Of a stretch of 6,750 bases of DNA, positions 1 to 6,750 are shown piece by piece. The stretch lies in the NCBI GenBank assembly GCA_033722075.1, contig JAWVZU010000219.1:1-6750 (forward strand), in the 5' to 3' direction. The notes under the pieces are model-generated. The model saw only the letters and a list, made by a program, of their open reading frames with translations, had not been told where the DNA came from and ran no database searches. How positions within the stretch are numbered: the first letter of the stretch is position 1; the number at the start of each line of letters is the position of its first letter. The translations under genes were made by a program, and so were the position numbers. This DNA comes from JAWVZU01 sp033722075. Its GTDB lineage: Bacteria; Pseudomonadota; Gammaproteobacteria; Xanthomonadales; SZUA-38.

Positions 1-2338
1 CATAGGTCAGACCGATGTTGCCGCCCGCGTTCTGAATGCCTGTGGTCGATGATTCACCGGGGCGGGGGTTGCCCGGACCGTACTGGTACACGAGATTGAA
101 GGAGTCGCGGTAGAGGATTGCCTGGAAATCGAAGCGTTCGCCGGAGGATGAGAAGTAGCGCATGTCGTCCCACTGGAACACGTCGCAGGCCTGACTGCCC
201 GGCCCGGCGTCATCCGGTCGCGGACAGTCCTCGAAGTGCTGGTGGTAGAGCCCGCCCTCGACCACGAGATCATCATGCAGCGGCAGGATTCGTCGATCGT
301 CGCCGCCGAAGGAACGGGGCAGCGGGCAATCGTTGCCGAAATCGGTGCCGCCGTCATCGAGATCGGCCGCGAGATAACCATTGGTACTCATGCTGACGCT
401 GGCCAGCGCCTCGCCATAGAAATCGAAAGGGACGCCATCCGCCAGTTCAACCTGCGCGGCACCATCGTCATCGTCGTCGGGTGCCAGCGTCGTGCCGGTC
501 CCACTGATATCCATCGCCTCGAATGCGCAGAACCCTTCCGAGGTGTCGCGGGCCACGTAACCGAACCCGTCGGGACCGGCGAGGCGCTTACCCGCCGCTG
601 GGGCCTCGGCAACGGCAAACGCCGCCAACGCGTTCAGGGCCGGAACATCACCGTTATTGGTGATCCGCGCCGGAAAGCGCCAGACCTCGCCTCGCTCCAG
701 GGCCGCATCGCCATCGCCGCACACCTCGACGGGGTCCGCCGTGTCCGTCAGCTCGAGAGAGGGCGCCAGCACGGGCACACCGAAGCGCGCCCTGACCGGA
801 CAACCGCTGGCATCGCTTACCGTTAAAGCGACATTGAGGCTTCCGGGGTGCTTGAAGCGGGCATCAAAGGTCGCCAGCGGCGAATCCATCGCGCCATCAC
901 CATCGAGGTCCCAGCTGTAGCTGTAGGGTGCCTGCCCGCCACTCACCTCGGCGGTGAAGTTCACCAACTCACCGACCTCGATCGGGCCCTCGGGGCCGAG
1001 AATATCCACTGTCGGGCCGTCACAACCATTGACCCCGTCGACGAACCGGGCCCCGGTGGCTCCCGGATCCAGCCAGTCGGACAGCCGGGTTGCCGGCGCA
1101 CCTCCGCCGTTCCAGCTCTCGGAAAACTTGCCGAAGGCATCGAATCCCTCCTCGGCGCCGGGGCAGGTAAAGCTGAATCCGCCGGCTAGCTGGCCGACCA
1201 CCCGCCCGTTCTGGTCGAACAGCCCGCCTCCGGACGATCCGCCTTCGGTAATCCCGACGTCCCACTCCCGCACCTGCCACCAGCGGCCGGTCGCCAGATC
1301 CACGTCTCCGACGGTAAAACGCTCGTCACCGTCGACAACCGGATCGAACTCCCGCGCGATGCGCTTCTCGTCGCCCTGCGCATGATGAATGATCGCGGCG
1401 CTCGTCGGGGGCACGTCGCGACGATCCCAGCCGGCGTAGAACACGTTGATCGGGTCCGCCGGCAGTTCATCCAGCTCCAGCAACATGAAGTCGGCCCGGG
1501 GTCCGTGATTGGCCACCAGGGTCGCACCGGTCACCGGGTCTCCGATGGATAGCGGAAGCGAGGAGCCACTCGCGCTGCCGCTGCGGCATGTGTCGCTCTG
1601 ATAGTTGAAATAGAACACCAGCGAGGGGGCTTCCTGCGCGGTGATCCCGCAATGGTTGGCGGTCAGGAAATAGGCCTTGTCCAGGGTGCCCGTCTTGTTC
1701 AGCAGCTGGCCGGTGCAGAAGCCGCCGGAGCCCCCGACGGTGATCAATGCGACCGAGCGGACCTCGTCGCGGTAATCGTCGCCTTCCGGGCAGACCACGT
1801 CGATGTTGCAGGATTGGGATTTCTCGGACAGCGGGTTGAACAGGCGGTACCCGGCATTGACCTGGGCAAGCCGGAAGGAAACGAAAGGACGCAGCGCATC
1901 GGATACGGTGACCCGCAGGCGAGCCTGATTGCCACGCACCACCGGCGTCCAAAGCTGCCGCTCGGAGCGATTGTCGTCATCGGTGAACGGTCCCGCCAGC
2001 AGCTTTCCGTCCGCTGACTCGACCACCAGCCGGGCGCCGCGCGGAAACCAGAAGTCCTCGAAACCGAAGTCCAGGGAGGTCGCGTTCGCGGCGGTAACGA
2101 AGAGGGTCCATTCCCAGGACCCGTCATCGAGTTGCACCCATTCTCCCTCGGCGGAGCGGTCTTCTTCGGCGGTCAGATCATCGAGTTTGAAAGGAACCGC
2201 GTAGCGAACCGGCAGACCATCCCGTACGCGCTCGACATCTTCTGCAAGGAGCCGCCCCTGATCGATCGAGGGGATGGTCAGCCGCGGTTCGTTGGTCGCC
2301 CCGGCAGCCAGGAGCATCGCCGCGAGCAGCGCTTTCAT
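1..2338 (-). CDS. Secreted lysyl endopeptidase-like serine protease with PKD and nidogen-like domains (3' end beyond window)
   Basis: Trypsin-fold endopeptidase of the Achromobacter protease I (Lys-C) type, exported and probably cleaving after lysine. 779 codons are visible without a stop; the C-terminus lies off the left edge. Order: short signal peptide (about 1-14, MKALLAAMLLAAGA), propeptide (about 15-173, including GPFTDDDN and LWTPVV), catalytic domain (about 174-440), PKD domain (about 442-527, YSYSWDLDGDG), a linker domain with CGDGDAALERGE, then a nidogen-like beta domain (about 590-779, STNGYL, ILYRDSFNLVYQYG, GIQNAGG). The triad is His229 (TANHC), Asp283 (ADFMLLEL) and Ser369 (GITEGGSSGG). 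Cys177, 183, 208, 230, 251 and 392 match the three disulfides of protease I. Asp400 matches its lysine-binding Asp225. FYAGWDRRD and RLSDWLDPGATG are further family signatures. The His210 equivalent is Ala385. Lys173 just before the mature domain fits self-processing. The ATG at 2338 is preferred because it overlaps the upstream stop and opens the signal peptide; no clear Shine-Dalgarno precedes it. The family is certain; exact specificity is inferred. Confidence 0.93.
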   Translation of the reverse strand, partial: MKALLAAMLLAAGATNEPRLTIPSIDQGRLLAEDVERVRDGLPVRYAVPFKLDDLTAEEDRSAEGEWVQLDDGSWEWTLFVTAANATSLDFGFEDFWFPRGARLVVESADGKLLAGPFTDDDNRSERQLWTPVVRGNQARLRVTVSDALRPFVSFRLAQVNAGYRLFNPLSEKSQSCNIDVVCPEGDDYRDEVRSVALITVGGSGGFCTGQLLNKTGTLDKAYFLTANHCGITAQEAPSLVFYFNYQSDTCRSGSASGSSLPLSIGDPVTGATLVANHGPRADFMLLELDELPADPINVFYAGWDRRDVPPTSAAIIHHAQGDEKRIAREFDPVVDGDERFTVGDVDLATGRWWQVREWDVGITEGGSSGGGLFDQNGRVVGQLAGGFSFTCPGAEEGFDAFGKFSESWNGGGAPATRLSDWLDPGATGARFVDGVNGCDGPTVDILGPEGPIEVGELVNFTAEVSGGQAPYSYSWDLDGDGAMDSPLATFDARFKHPGSLNVALTVSDASGCPVRARFGVPVLAPSLELTDTADPVEVCGDGDAALERGEVWRFPARITNNGDVPALNALAAFAVAEAPAAGKRLAGPDGFGYVARDTSEGFCAFEAMDISGTGTTLAPDDDDDGAAQVELADGVPFDFYGEALASVSMSTNGYLAADLDDGGTDFGNDCPLPRSFGGDDRRILPLHDDLVVEGGLYHQHFEDCPRPDDAGPGSQACDVFQWDDMRYFSSSGERFDFQAILYRDSFNLVYQYGPGNPRPGESSTTGIQNAGGNIGLTY
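2335..2338 (-). other. ATGA stop-start overlap (likely translational coupling)
   Basis: On the minus strand the TGA ending the beta-lactamase-like gene and the ATG opening the protease gene share the four bases ATGA. The 20 bases before this ATG contain no good Shine-Dalgarno, so the protease is probably translated largely by ribosomes terminating on the upstream gene. The overlap is seen directly; coupling is inferred from the arrangement. Confidence 0.7.
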
Positions 2339-4092
2339 TGGCGCACGAACACCCAGCCGGAGTAGACCAGCATCTGTTGACCATCGATCCGCCGCAGCAT
2401 GAACTCTTCACCCATGTTGGTTCCCAAGCCGGGAACATAGAACCTGCCGGCGCCAAGATGCAAGGCCGGCACCTGGGGTTTGAGTCTGACGAGGTTGCGG
2501 AGTTCATAAACGACGTAGAGGCGGTTCCCGACCAGTTCGAGCTCGAGTTCGTCCACTTCGAGCGTGTCACTGAACACGCCGGGATTGGACAGGCGATAGC
2601 GCCCCGGCCAGTCGGGGGCGTCCGGCCAGGGTTCGCCCTCCGGCAGGGCCGTTCCGAAGAGCAGGTCACGCCCCCGAAAATGGACCAGCAGCAATTGCCG
2701 GGTGCCGATTTTCACCGGTCTGAGGAGGATCTCCGCAAGCACGCTGAAGCGCACATCGATTACCCCGAACAGGCGAAAGGCAATCCGGTACCAGCCGTCG
2801 TCGCGAAGTTCGGCATGGAACTCCCGGCCCAGGAAGCTCATGTCCAACTTGGGATTGCTCCCCTCGAACCGGATCTCTCCGAGGGCCGTGTTGTAACCGG
2901 TTTGCAGGTCGTCGGGCACGGCCGATGGGGGCAGACCGACCGCCTCGGGCAGGTCCTCGACATCGCCCGGCCGGGCAATCCCGGCCTTGGTCTCCAGCAT
3001 GGCATCCAACGCAAGACGGCCGATATCCAGGACCAGGTCGCCGGCATTCACCGAGTTGGCCAGAATCACCACGCCCACCTGTTGCCGTGGCGCCAGGAGC
3101 ATCATCCCCTTGTGGTGCGGCATGAAGGCATAAAGCCTCAGGATCTCGTCCGCGTTGTGACGCCCCGTATTCGTGCGCTGCCACGGCAGGGCCACGCGGT
3201 TGTCCAGGTCCAGCGGCACGCCGGCATTCTGGACCCGCGCCATCTCATCGACCCAGGCGCGCGGCAGAACCGGCTGCGTATCCGCCGCAAGGAACCACCG
3301 GGCGAGCCGGGCCAGGTCGCGGACGCTGGCAAAGAGCCCCAGCGCCGACTGGTCCCGGGCGAAAACGGGCTCGACTGCCCTGCCCCGCTTGTCGTGTGGA
3401 CGGGCCAGTGCCGGGCCAGGTCGAAACCCGGCATCGGACATCCCCAGCGGTTCGAGGATCCGGGATTCGATGTACTGCGCATAGCGCTCTCCGGTGACCG
3501 CTTCCAGCGCCATGCCCGCCAGGACGAATCCCAGGCTGGAATAGGCATAGATCAGCCCCGGGGGCTGGGCGAGATACAGCGCTCCGGGAGCAACCAGGCC
3601 GTCCGGCGCTTCCCGCTGATAGCTCCCCGAGAAGATGTTGTTGGACAGTCCACCGTGATGACTGAGGAGTTGTCTCAGGGTCGGCACGGGCGCGGCGTCG
3701 AAGCGGGACCGGAGTCCCAGGTCCGGCAGGTATTCGGCAATCGGGGCATCCAGGCTCATCCGTCCCGCATCCACCTGCTGCAGGATGGCGATCGTGGTCA
3801 CCAGCTGGGTCAGGTCCCCGACGGGAAACGGGGTGTGGCTGCCGACCAGCGCCGCATCGTCCTCCGCATTCGCGCGCCCGAAGCCCTGGGCCCACACCAG
3901 CTGCTGGCCATCGATGAGGGCGATGGCGGCGCCGGCCACTTTCTCGCCGCGCATCTGGCGCGTCAGCTCGGCCTGGACCTCCTCCACGACCGCCCCGTAG
4001 TCCACTGACGCCGTGTGCACGGCCGGACTCCCCGGAAAAGGGATCAGCAGAAGGCAGCAGGAGATGATCAACCGGCTCAGGCGGGTTATCAT
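2335..4092 (-). CDS. Exported beta-lactamase-fold protein (serine hydrolase family), probably catalytically inactive
   Basis: A complete 585-residue protein of the serine beta-lactamase/penicillin-binding (class C, Pfam Beta-lactamase) fold. Residues 1 to about 28 form an export signal (RLIISCCLLLIPFPGS). The fold domain spans about 33-370, with family landmarks TPFPVGDLTQLVTT (88-101), LRQLLSHHGGLS (139-150), YAYSSLGFVLAGMALEAVTG (182-201), RILEPLGMSDAGF and VGVVILANS (339-347). A C-terminal beta-rich domain follows (about 395-585), like the accessory domains often appended to such hydrolases. The active site is degenerate: the SxxK nucleophile motif reads D93-L-T-Q96, YxN reads Y184-S-S186, and where HxG is expected the chain reads about L320-YAFMP325, with HHKG offset a few residues further on. 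Hydrolase activity is therefore unlikely; a binding, scaffolding or regulatory role in the periplasm or outside is inference. It is the first gene of a two-gene unit, with its TGA overlapping the protease start. The ATG at 4092 opens the signal peptide; no convincing Shine-Dalgarno is seen. An I-I-S-C12 lipobox-like string sits too close to the start to trust. Confidence 0.9.
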   Translation of the reverse strand: MITRLSRLIISCCLLLIPFPGSPAVHTASVDYGAVVEEVQAELTRQMRGEKVAGAAIALIDGQQLVWAQGFGRANAEDDAALVGSHTPFPVGDLTQLVTTIAILQQVDAGRMSLDAPIAEYLPDLGLRSRFDAAPVPTLRQLLSHHGGLSNNIFSGSYQREAPDGLVAPGALYLAQPPGLIYAYSSLGFVLAGMALEAVTGERYAQYIESRILEPLGMSDAGFRPGPALARPHDKRGRAVEPVFARDQSALGLFASVRDLARLARWFLAADTQPVLPRAWVDEMARVQNAGVPLDLDNRVALPWQRTNTGRHNADEILRLYAFMPHHKGMMLLAPRQQVGVVILANSVNAGDLVLDIGRLALDAMLETKAGIARPGDVEDLPEAVGLPPSAVPDDLQTGYNTALGEIRFEGSNPKLDMSFLGREFHAELRDDGWYRIAFRLFGVIDVRFSVLAEILLRPVKIGTRQLLLVHFRGRDLLFGTALPEGEPWPDAPDWPGRYRLSNPGVFSDTLEVDELELELVGNRLYVVYELRNLVRLKPQVPALHLGAGRFYVPGLGTNMGEEFMLRRIDGQQMLVYSGWVFVRQ

Positions 4093-4127
4093 GGGGAGTT
4101 TTTGTTCAATGACTTCCGGTTGATCCC
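4093..4127. promoter_or_regulatory. Short divergent intergenic region
   Basis: This 35-base gap is all that separates the start codons of the divergent beta-lactamase-like and oxidoreductase genes. It is locally A/T-richer (a run of five T at 4098-4102) than the surrounding coding sequence. A possible -10 element for the rightward gene, TATCAT at 4087-4092 (5 of 6 matches to the sigma-70 consensus), overlaps the start codon of the leftward gene; only a poor -35 partner (TGATCA, 4065-4070, 16-base spacing) precedes it. I found no persuasive promoter for the leftward gene, whose signal may lie within the first codons of the oxidoreductase. CCCATGGG at 4125-4132 is a palindrome, but it is centred on a start codon and probably incidental. 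That regulation occurs here is inferred from layout; the particular boxes are weak. Confidence 0.35.
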
Positions 4128-6750
4128 ATGGGCGAAGCTGCGGCGAATCTCGACACCTCTTATTCCCTCGACGACAAATACACCCGCGAACAGGGCCGCG
4201 TCTACCTGACCGGCGTTCAGGCGCTGGTCCGACTTCCCATGATGCAGCGCCAACGTGACGCTGCCGTGGACCTGAACACGCGGGGCTTCATTTCCGGCTA
4301 TCGAGGGTCGCCGCTGGGCGGCCTGGACCTGAACCTTTGGCGGGCCCGAAAGCACCTGGCCGACCACGGAATAGAATTCGTCGCGGGACTCAACGAAGAC
4401 CTGGCGGCAACCGCGGTCTGGGGATCGCAGCAGGTGAACTTGTGGCCGGGAGCAACCGCGGACGGCGTCTTCGCCATGTGGTACGGCAAGGGCCCCGGCG
4501 TCGACCGGAGCGGCGATGTGTTCAAGCACGCCAATGCAGCCGGCACGTCCCCGAACGGGGGCGTGCTGGTCCTGGCAGGCGACGACCACGCCTGCCGCTC
4601 GTCCACCCTGCCGCACCAGTCGGAGCACGAGTTCATCTCCGCCATGATGCCGATCCTCAATCCGGCCGGCGTCCAGGACATCCTCGATATGGGCCTGATC
4701 GGTTGGGCCATGAGTCGATTCACCGGCCGCTGGGTGGGGTTCAAGACCATTGCCGAGACGGTCGAGTCCTCCGCCTCGGTCACGGTGGATCCGCATCAGC
4801 TCGACATCGTCATCCCCGACGACTTCGAGATGCCGCCGGGTGGCCTGAACATCCGCTGGCCGGATCCTCCCATGAGCCAGGAATTGCGCCTGCACCAGTA
4901 CAGCCTGCACGCGGCACGGGCCTTTGCCCGGGCCAACAACGTGGACCGGATCGTCGTGGATTCGCCCCGGGCCCGGCTGGGCATCGCAACCACCGGCAAG
5001 TCGTACCTCGACGTGCTGCAGGCGCTGGAGTACCTCGGGATCGACAGGCAGAAGGCCGCCGACATCGGCATCCGCATCTACAAGATCGGCATGACCTGGC
5101 CCCTGGAGCCACAGGGGGTGCGGCGCTTTGCCAAGGGCCTGGAGGACATCCTGGTCGTCGAGGAAAAGCGCTCCTTCGTCGAGAAGCAGATCAAGGAGCA
5201 GCTCTACAACTGGGACGATGCGGTGCGCCCGTCCATCGTCGGCAAGTATGACGAGGAGGGGAACTGGATCCTGCCGTCCACCGGCGAACTGACCCCGGCG
5301 ATCATCGCGCGGGTGATCTCGGACCGGGTGGATCATTTCCACTCGTCCGAGACCATGCACCAGCGGCTCGCGTTTCTGGAGGCCAAGGAGAAGCAGCTCA
5401 CCAGGCCGCGGGTCGACTTCGCGCGGACGCCGCATTTCTGCTCCGGCTGCCCGCACAACACCTCGACCAACGTGCCGGAAGGATCCAGGGCGGTCGCCGG
5501 CATCGGCTGCCACTACATGGTGACGTGGATGGACCGGCGCACCGAGACCTTCACCCAGATGGGCGGCGAAGGCGTGCCCTGGATCGGTCAGGCGCCGTTC
5601 ACGGAAACCGACCACGTGTTCGTCAACCTCGGTGACGGCACCTATTTCCATTCGGGCTCGCTGGCCATACGCGCCGTAGTGGCCGCCAAGGTGAACGCCA
5701 CCTTCAAGGTGCTCTACAACGATGCGGTGGCGATGACCGGCGGTCAGCCCGTTGACGGCACCCTGACCGTTCCCGATATCGCCAACCAGGTGCGTTCCGA
5801 AGGGGTGCAGACCATCGTTGTGGTGTCGGACGATCCGGGCAGGTGGTCCCGGCACGAACTCTTCCCGTCGGGGGTACGCTTCGAGCACCGCGACGACCTG
5901 GATCGGATCCAGCGTGAACTGCGCGAGACCAAGGGCGTGAGCGTGCTGATCTATGACCAGACCTGCGCGGCCGAAAAGCGGCGCCGGCGCAAGCGCGGAC
6001 TGATGGAAGACCCGGCCAAGCGGGTGTTCATCAACGACCTGGTGTGCGAGGGCTGCGGGGACTGCTCGGTCAAGTCGCACTGCCTGTCGGTGGTGCCGAA
6101 GGAAACCGAATTCGGACGCAAGCGGACCATCGACCAGAACTCCTGCAACAAGGACTACTCCTGCGTGAAGGGATTCTGCCCCAGTTTCGTCACGGTGCAT
6201 GGCGGCAAGCTCAGGAAGCGCTCGGGTGCCGGCGGCGATCCCGATTTCTCCTCGATCCCGGACCCGGAACTGCCATCGCTGGAGCGGCCCTACGACATCC
6301 TGGTCACCGGCATCGGCGGCACCGGGGTGGTGACCATCGGCGCCCTGCTGGGCATGGCGGCACACCTGGAGAGCAAGGGTGTGACCGTCCTGGACCAGAC
6401 CGGCCTGGCACAGAAGTTCGGCGCGGTGACCGCCCACGTGCGGATCGGCAAGACCCCGGACGACATCCACGCCGTGCGGATCGCTGCGGGATCCGCCAAC
6501 CTGGTCCTTGGCTGCGACAACGTGGTGGCCGGTCAGAAAGATTCGCTGGGCAAGATGCGTCACGACCATACCTACGCGGTGATCAACACCCACGTGACCA
6601 TGCCCGGGGGATTCGTGAGCAATCCCGACCTGCAGTTCCCGAAGTCCGACATCGAGCAGGCCATCGCCGAGGCGGTCGGCGAAGGGCATCTCGACCTGGT
6701 CGACGCCACCCGGCTGGCCACGGCCCTGATGGGAGACTCCATCGCGACCA
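4128..6750 (+). CDS. Indolepyruvate ferredoxin oxidoreductase family protein, fused IorA-IorB type (3' end beyond window)
   Basis: Cytoplasmic thiamine-diphosphate, iron-sulfur 2-oxoacid:ferredoxin oxidoreductase. The family oxidises arylpyruvates or related 2-oxo acids with CoA to acyl-CoA, CO2 and reduced ferredoxin, usually in aromatic amino acid breakdown. 874 codons are visible; single-chain members run to about 1,150-1,190 residues, so roughly a quarter is missing. The N-terminal pyrimidine-binding-like domain carries GYRGSPLGG (57-65) and WYGKGPGVDR (118-127). The thiamine-diphosphate domain has CSGCPH (Cys438, Cys441), GIGCHYM (Cys461) and the GDG...N motif (Gly502-Asp-Gly504 to Asn531, then AMTGGQP). 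A cysteine-rich ferredoxin-like stretch holds Cys640, 643, 646, 652, 673, 679 and 684, including CNKDYSC and GFCPSF. From about 722 an IorB/gamma-type domain begins with GIGGTGVVT (728-736), DQTGLAQKFGAV and GCDNVV. The ATG at 4128 is the only ATG after the in-frame stop at 4110-4112; its Shine-Dalgarno is weak or absent. The exact 2-oxo acid cannot be told from sequence. No frameshift or missing cofactor residue is seen in the part present. Confidence 0.95.
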   Translation, partial: MGEAAANLDTSYSLDDKYTREQGRVYLTGVQALVRLPMMQRQRDAAVDLNTRGFISGYRGSPLGGLDLNLWRARKHLADHGIEFVAGLNEDLAATAVWGSQQVNLWPGATADGVFAMWYGKGPGVDRSGDVFKHANAAGTSPNGGVLVLAGDDHACRSSTLPHQSEHEFISAMMPILNPAGVQDILDMGLIGWAMSRFTGRWVGFKTIAETVESSASVTVDPHQLDIVIPDDFEMPPGGLNIRWPDPPMSQELRLHQYSLHAARAFARANNVDRIVVDSPRARLGIATTGKSYLDVLQALEYLGIDRQKAADIGIRIYKIGMTWPLEPQGVRRFAKGLEDILVVEEKRSFVEKQIKEQLYNWDDAVRPSIVGKYDEEGNWILPSTGELTPAIIARVISDRVDHFHSSETMHQRLAFLEAKEKQLTRPRVDFARTPHFCSGCPHNTSTNVPEGSRAVAGIGCHYMVTWMDRRTETFTQMGGEGVPWIGQAPFTETDHVFVNLGDGTYFHSGSLAIRAVVAAKVNATFKVLYNDAVAMTGGQPVDGTLTVPDIANQVRSEGVQTIVVVSDDPGRWSRHELFPSGVRFEHRDDLDRIQRELRETKGVSVLIYDQTCAAEKRRRRKRGLMEDPAKRVFINDLVCEGCGDCSVKSHCLSVVPKETEFGRKRTIDQNSCNKDYSCVKGFCPSFVTVHGGKLRKRSGAGGDPDFSSIPDPELPSLERPYDILVTGIGGTGVVTIGALLGMAAHLESKGVTVLDQTGLAQKFGAVTAHVRIGKTPDDIHAVRIAAGSANLVLGCDNVVAGQKDSLGKMRHDHTYAVINTHVTMPGGFVSNPDLQFPKSDIEQAIAEAVGEGHLDLVDATRLATALMGDSIAT

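Noticed and set aside
236..826. A 196-codon plus-strand frame and several shorter frames within positions 1-2200
   Set aside because: All lie inside the uninterrupted minus-strand protease frame, which carries the triad, cysteines and domain signatures; the others show nothing recognisable.
2338..4008. A 556-codon open frame on the plus strand opposite the beta-lactamase-like gene
   Set aside because: It is an antisense shadow: its composition is Gln/Arg/His/Pro-rich with no family features, while the minus-strand reading has an export signal and the full beta-lactamase fold landmarks.
4054..4062. Possible lipoprotein signal (I-I-S-C12) in the beta-lactamase-like protein
   Set aside because: The cysteine is only 11 residues from the start, with most of the hydrophobic stretch after it rather than before, so an ordinary signal peptide cleaved near residues 24-28 is more likely.
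4091..4129. Short inverted repeat ATGGG/CCCAT spanning the divergent gap, and the CCCATGGG palindrome
   Set aside because: The arms are only five bases and include the two oppositely oriented start codons, so symmetry is expected without an operator.
4089..6689. An 866-codon open frame on the minus strand opposite the oxidoreductase gene
   Set aside because: The plus-strand frame has clear domains and catalytic motifs throughout. The antisense product is His/Gly/Val/Asp-rich with no recognisable domain, as expected from the complement of GC-biased codons.
1..6750. Search for CRISPR arrays, insertion sequences, tRNA, direct repeats, riboswitches and terminators
   Set aside because: None was seen. 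The window is almost wholly coding, the only non-coding stretch is 35 bases, and the only gene end inside the window overlaps the next gene.

Overview
The window is GC-rich (roughly 63-65% by eye), densely coding DNA with strong third-position G/C bias and no mobile elements, tRNAs, rRNAs or repeat arrays. Family content and style suggest a free-living Gammaproteobacterium that secretes proteases (Xanthomonadales/Wenzhouxiangella/Lysobacter-like). That placement is an inference from protein character, not from a marker gene.

Three long genes fill it. On the minus strand, positions 4092 to 1 hold a two-gene unit. The first gene (4092-2335) encodes an exported protein with the serine beta-lactamase/penicillin-binding fold. 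The second (2338 to beyond the left edge) encodes a large secreted trypsin-like protease of the lysyl endopeptidase (Achromobacter protease I) type. It has a propeptide, the catalytic domain, a PKD domain and a C-terminal nidogen-like beta domain. The two genes overlap by 4 bases (ATGA), so they are almost certainly co-transcribed and probably translationally coupled.

On the plus strand, from 4128 to beyond the right edge, lies an indolepyruvate ferredoxin oxidoreductase family gene in which the IorA-like and IorB-like parts are fused in one chain. Only 35 bases separate its start codon from that of the divergent beta-lactamase-like gene, so regulatory sites for both directions must sit in this gap or inside the 5' ends of the two genes.

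The most notable point is that the beta-lactamase-fold protein keeps the family scaffold but has lost its catalytic motifs: SxxK is D-L-T-Q, YxN is Y-S-S, and the HxG/KTG position does not match. It therefore looks like an exported pseudoenzyme coupled to a secreted protease. The protease keeps its catalytic triad, six core cysteines and the P1-lysine Asp, but lacks the His/Trp stacking pair of Achromobacter protease I. A working picture, which is inference, is extracellular proteolysis alongside intracellular oxidation of 2-oxo acids from aromatic amino acids. I saw no defence system, CRISPR array or other new multi-gene system.
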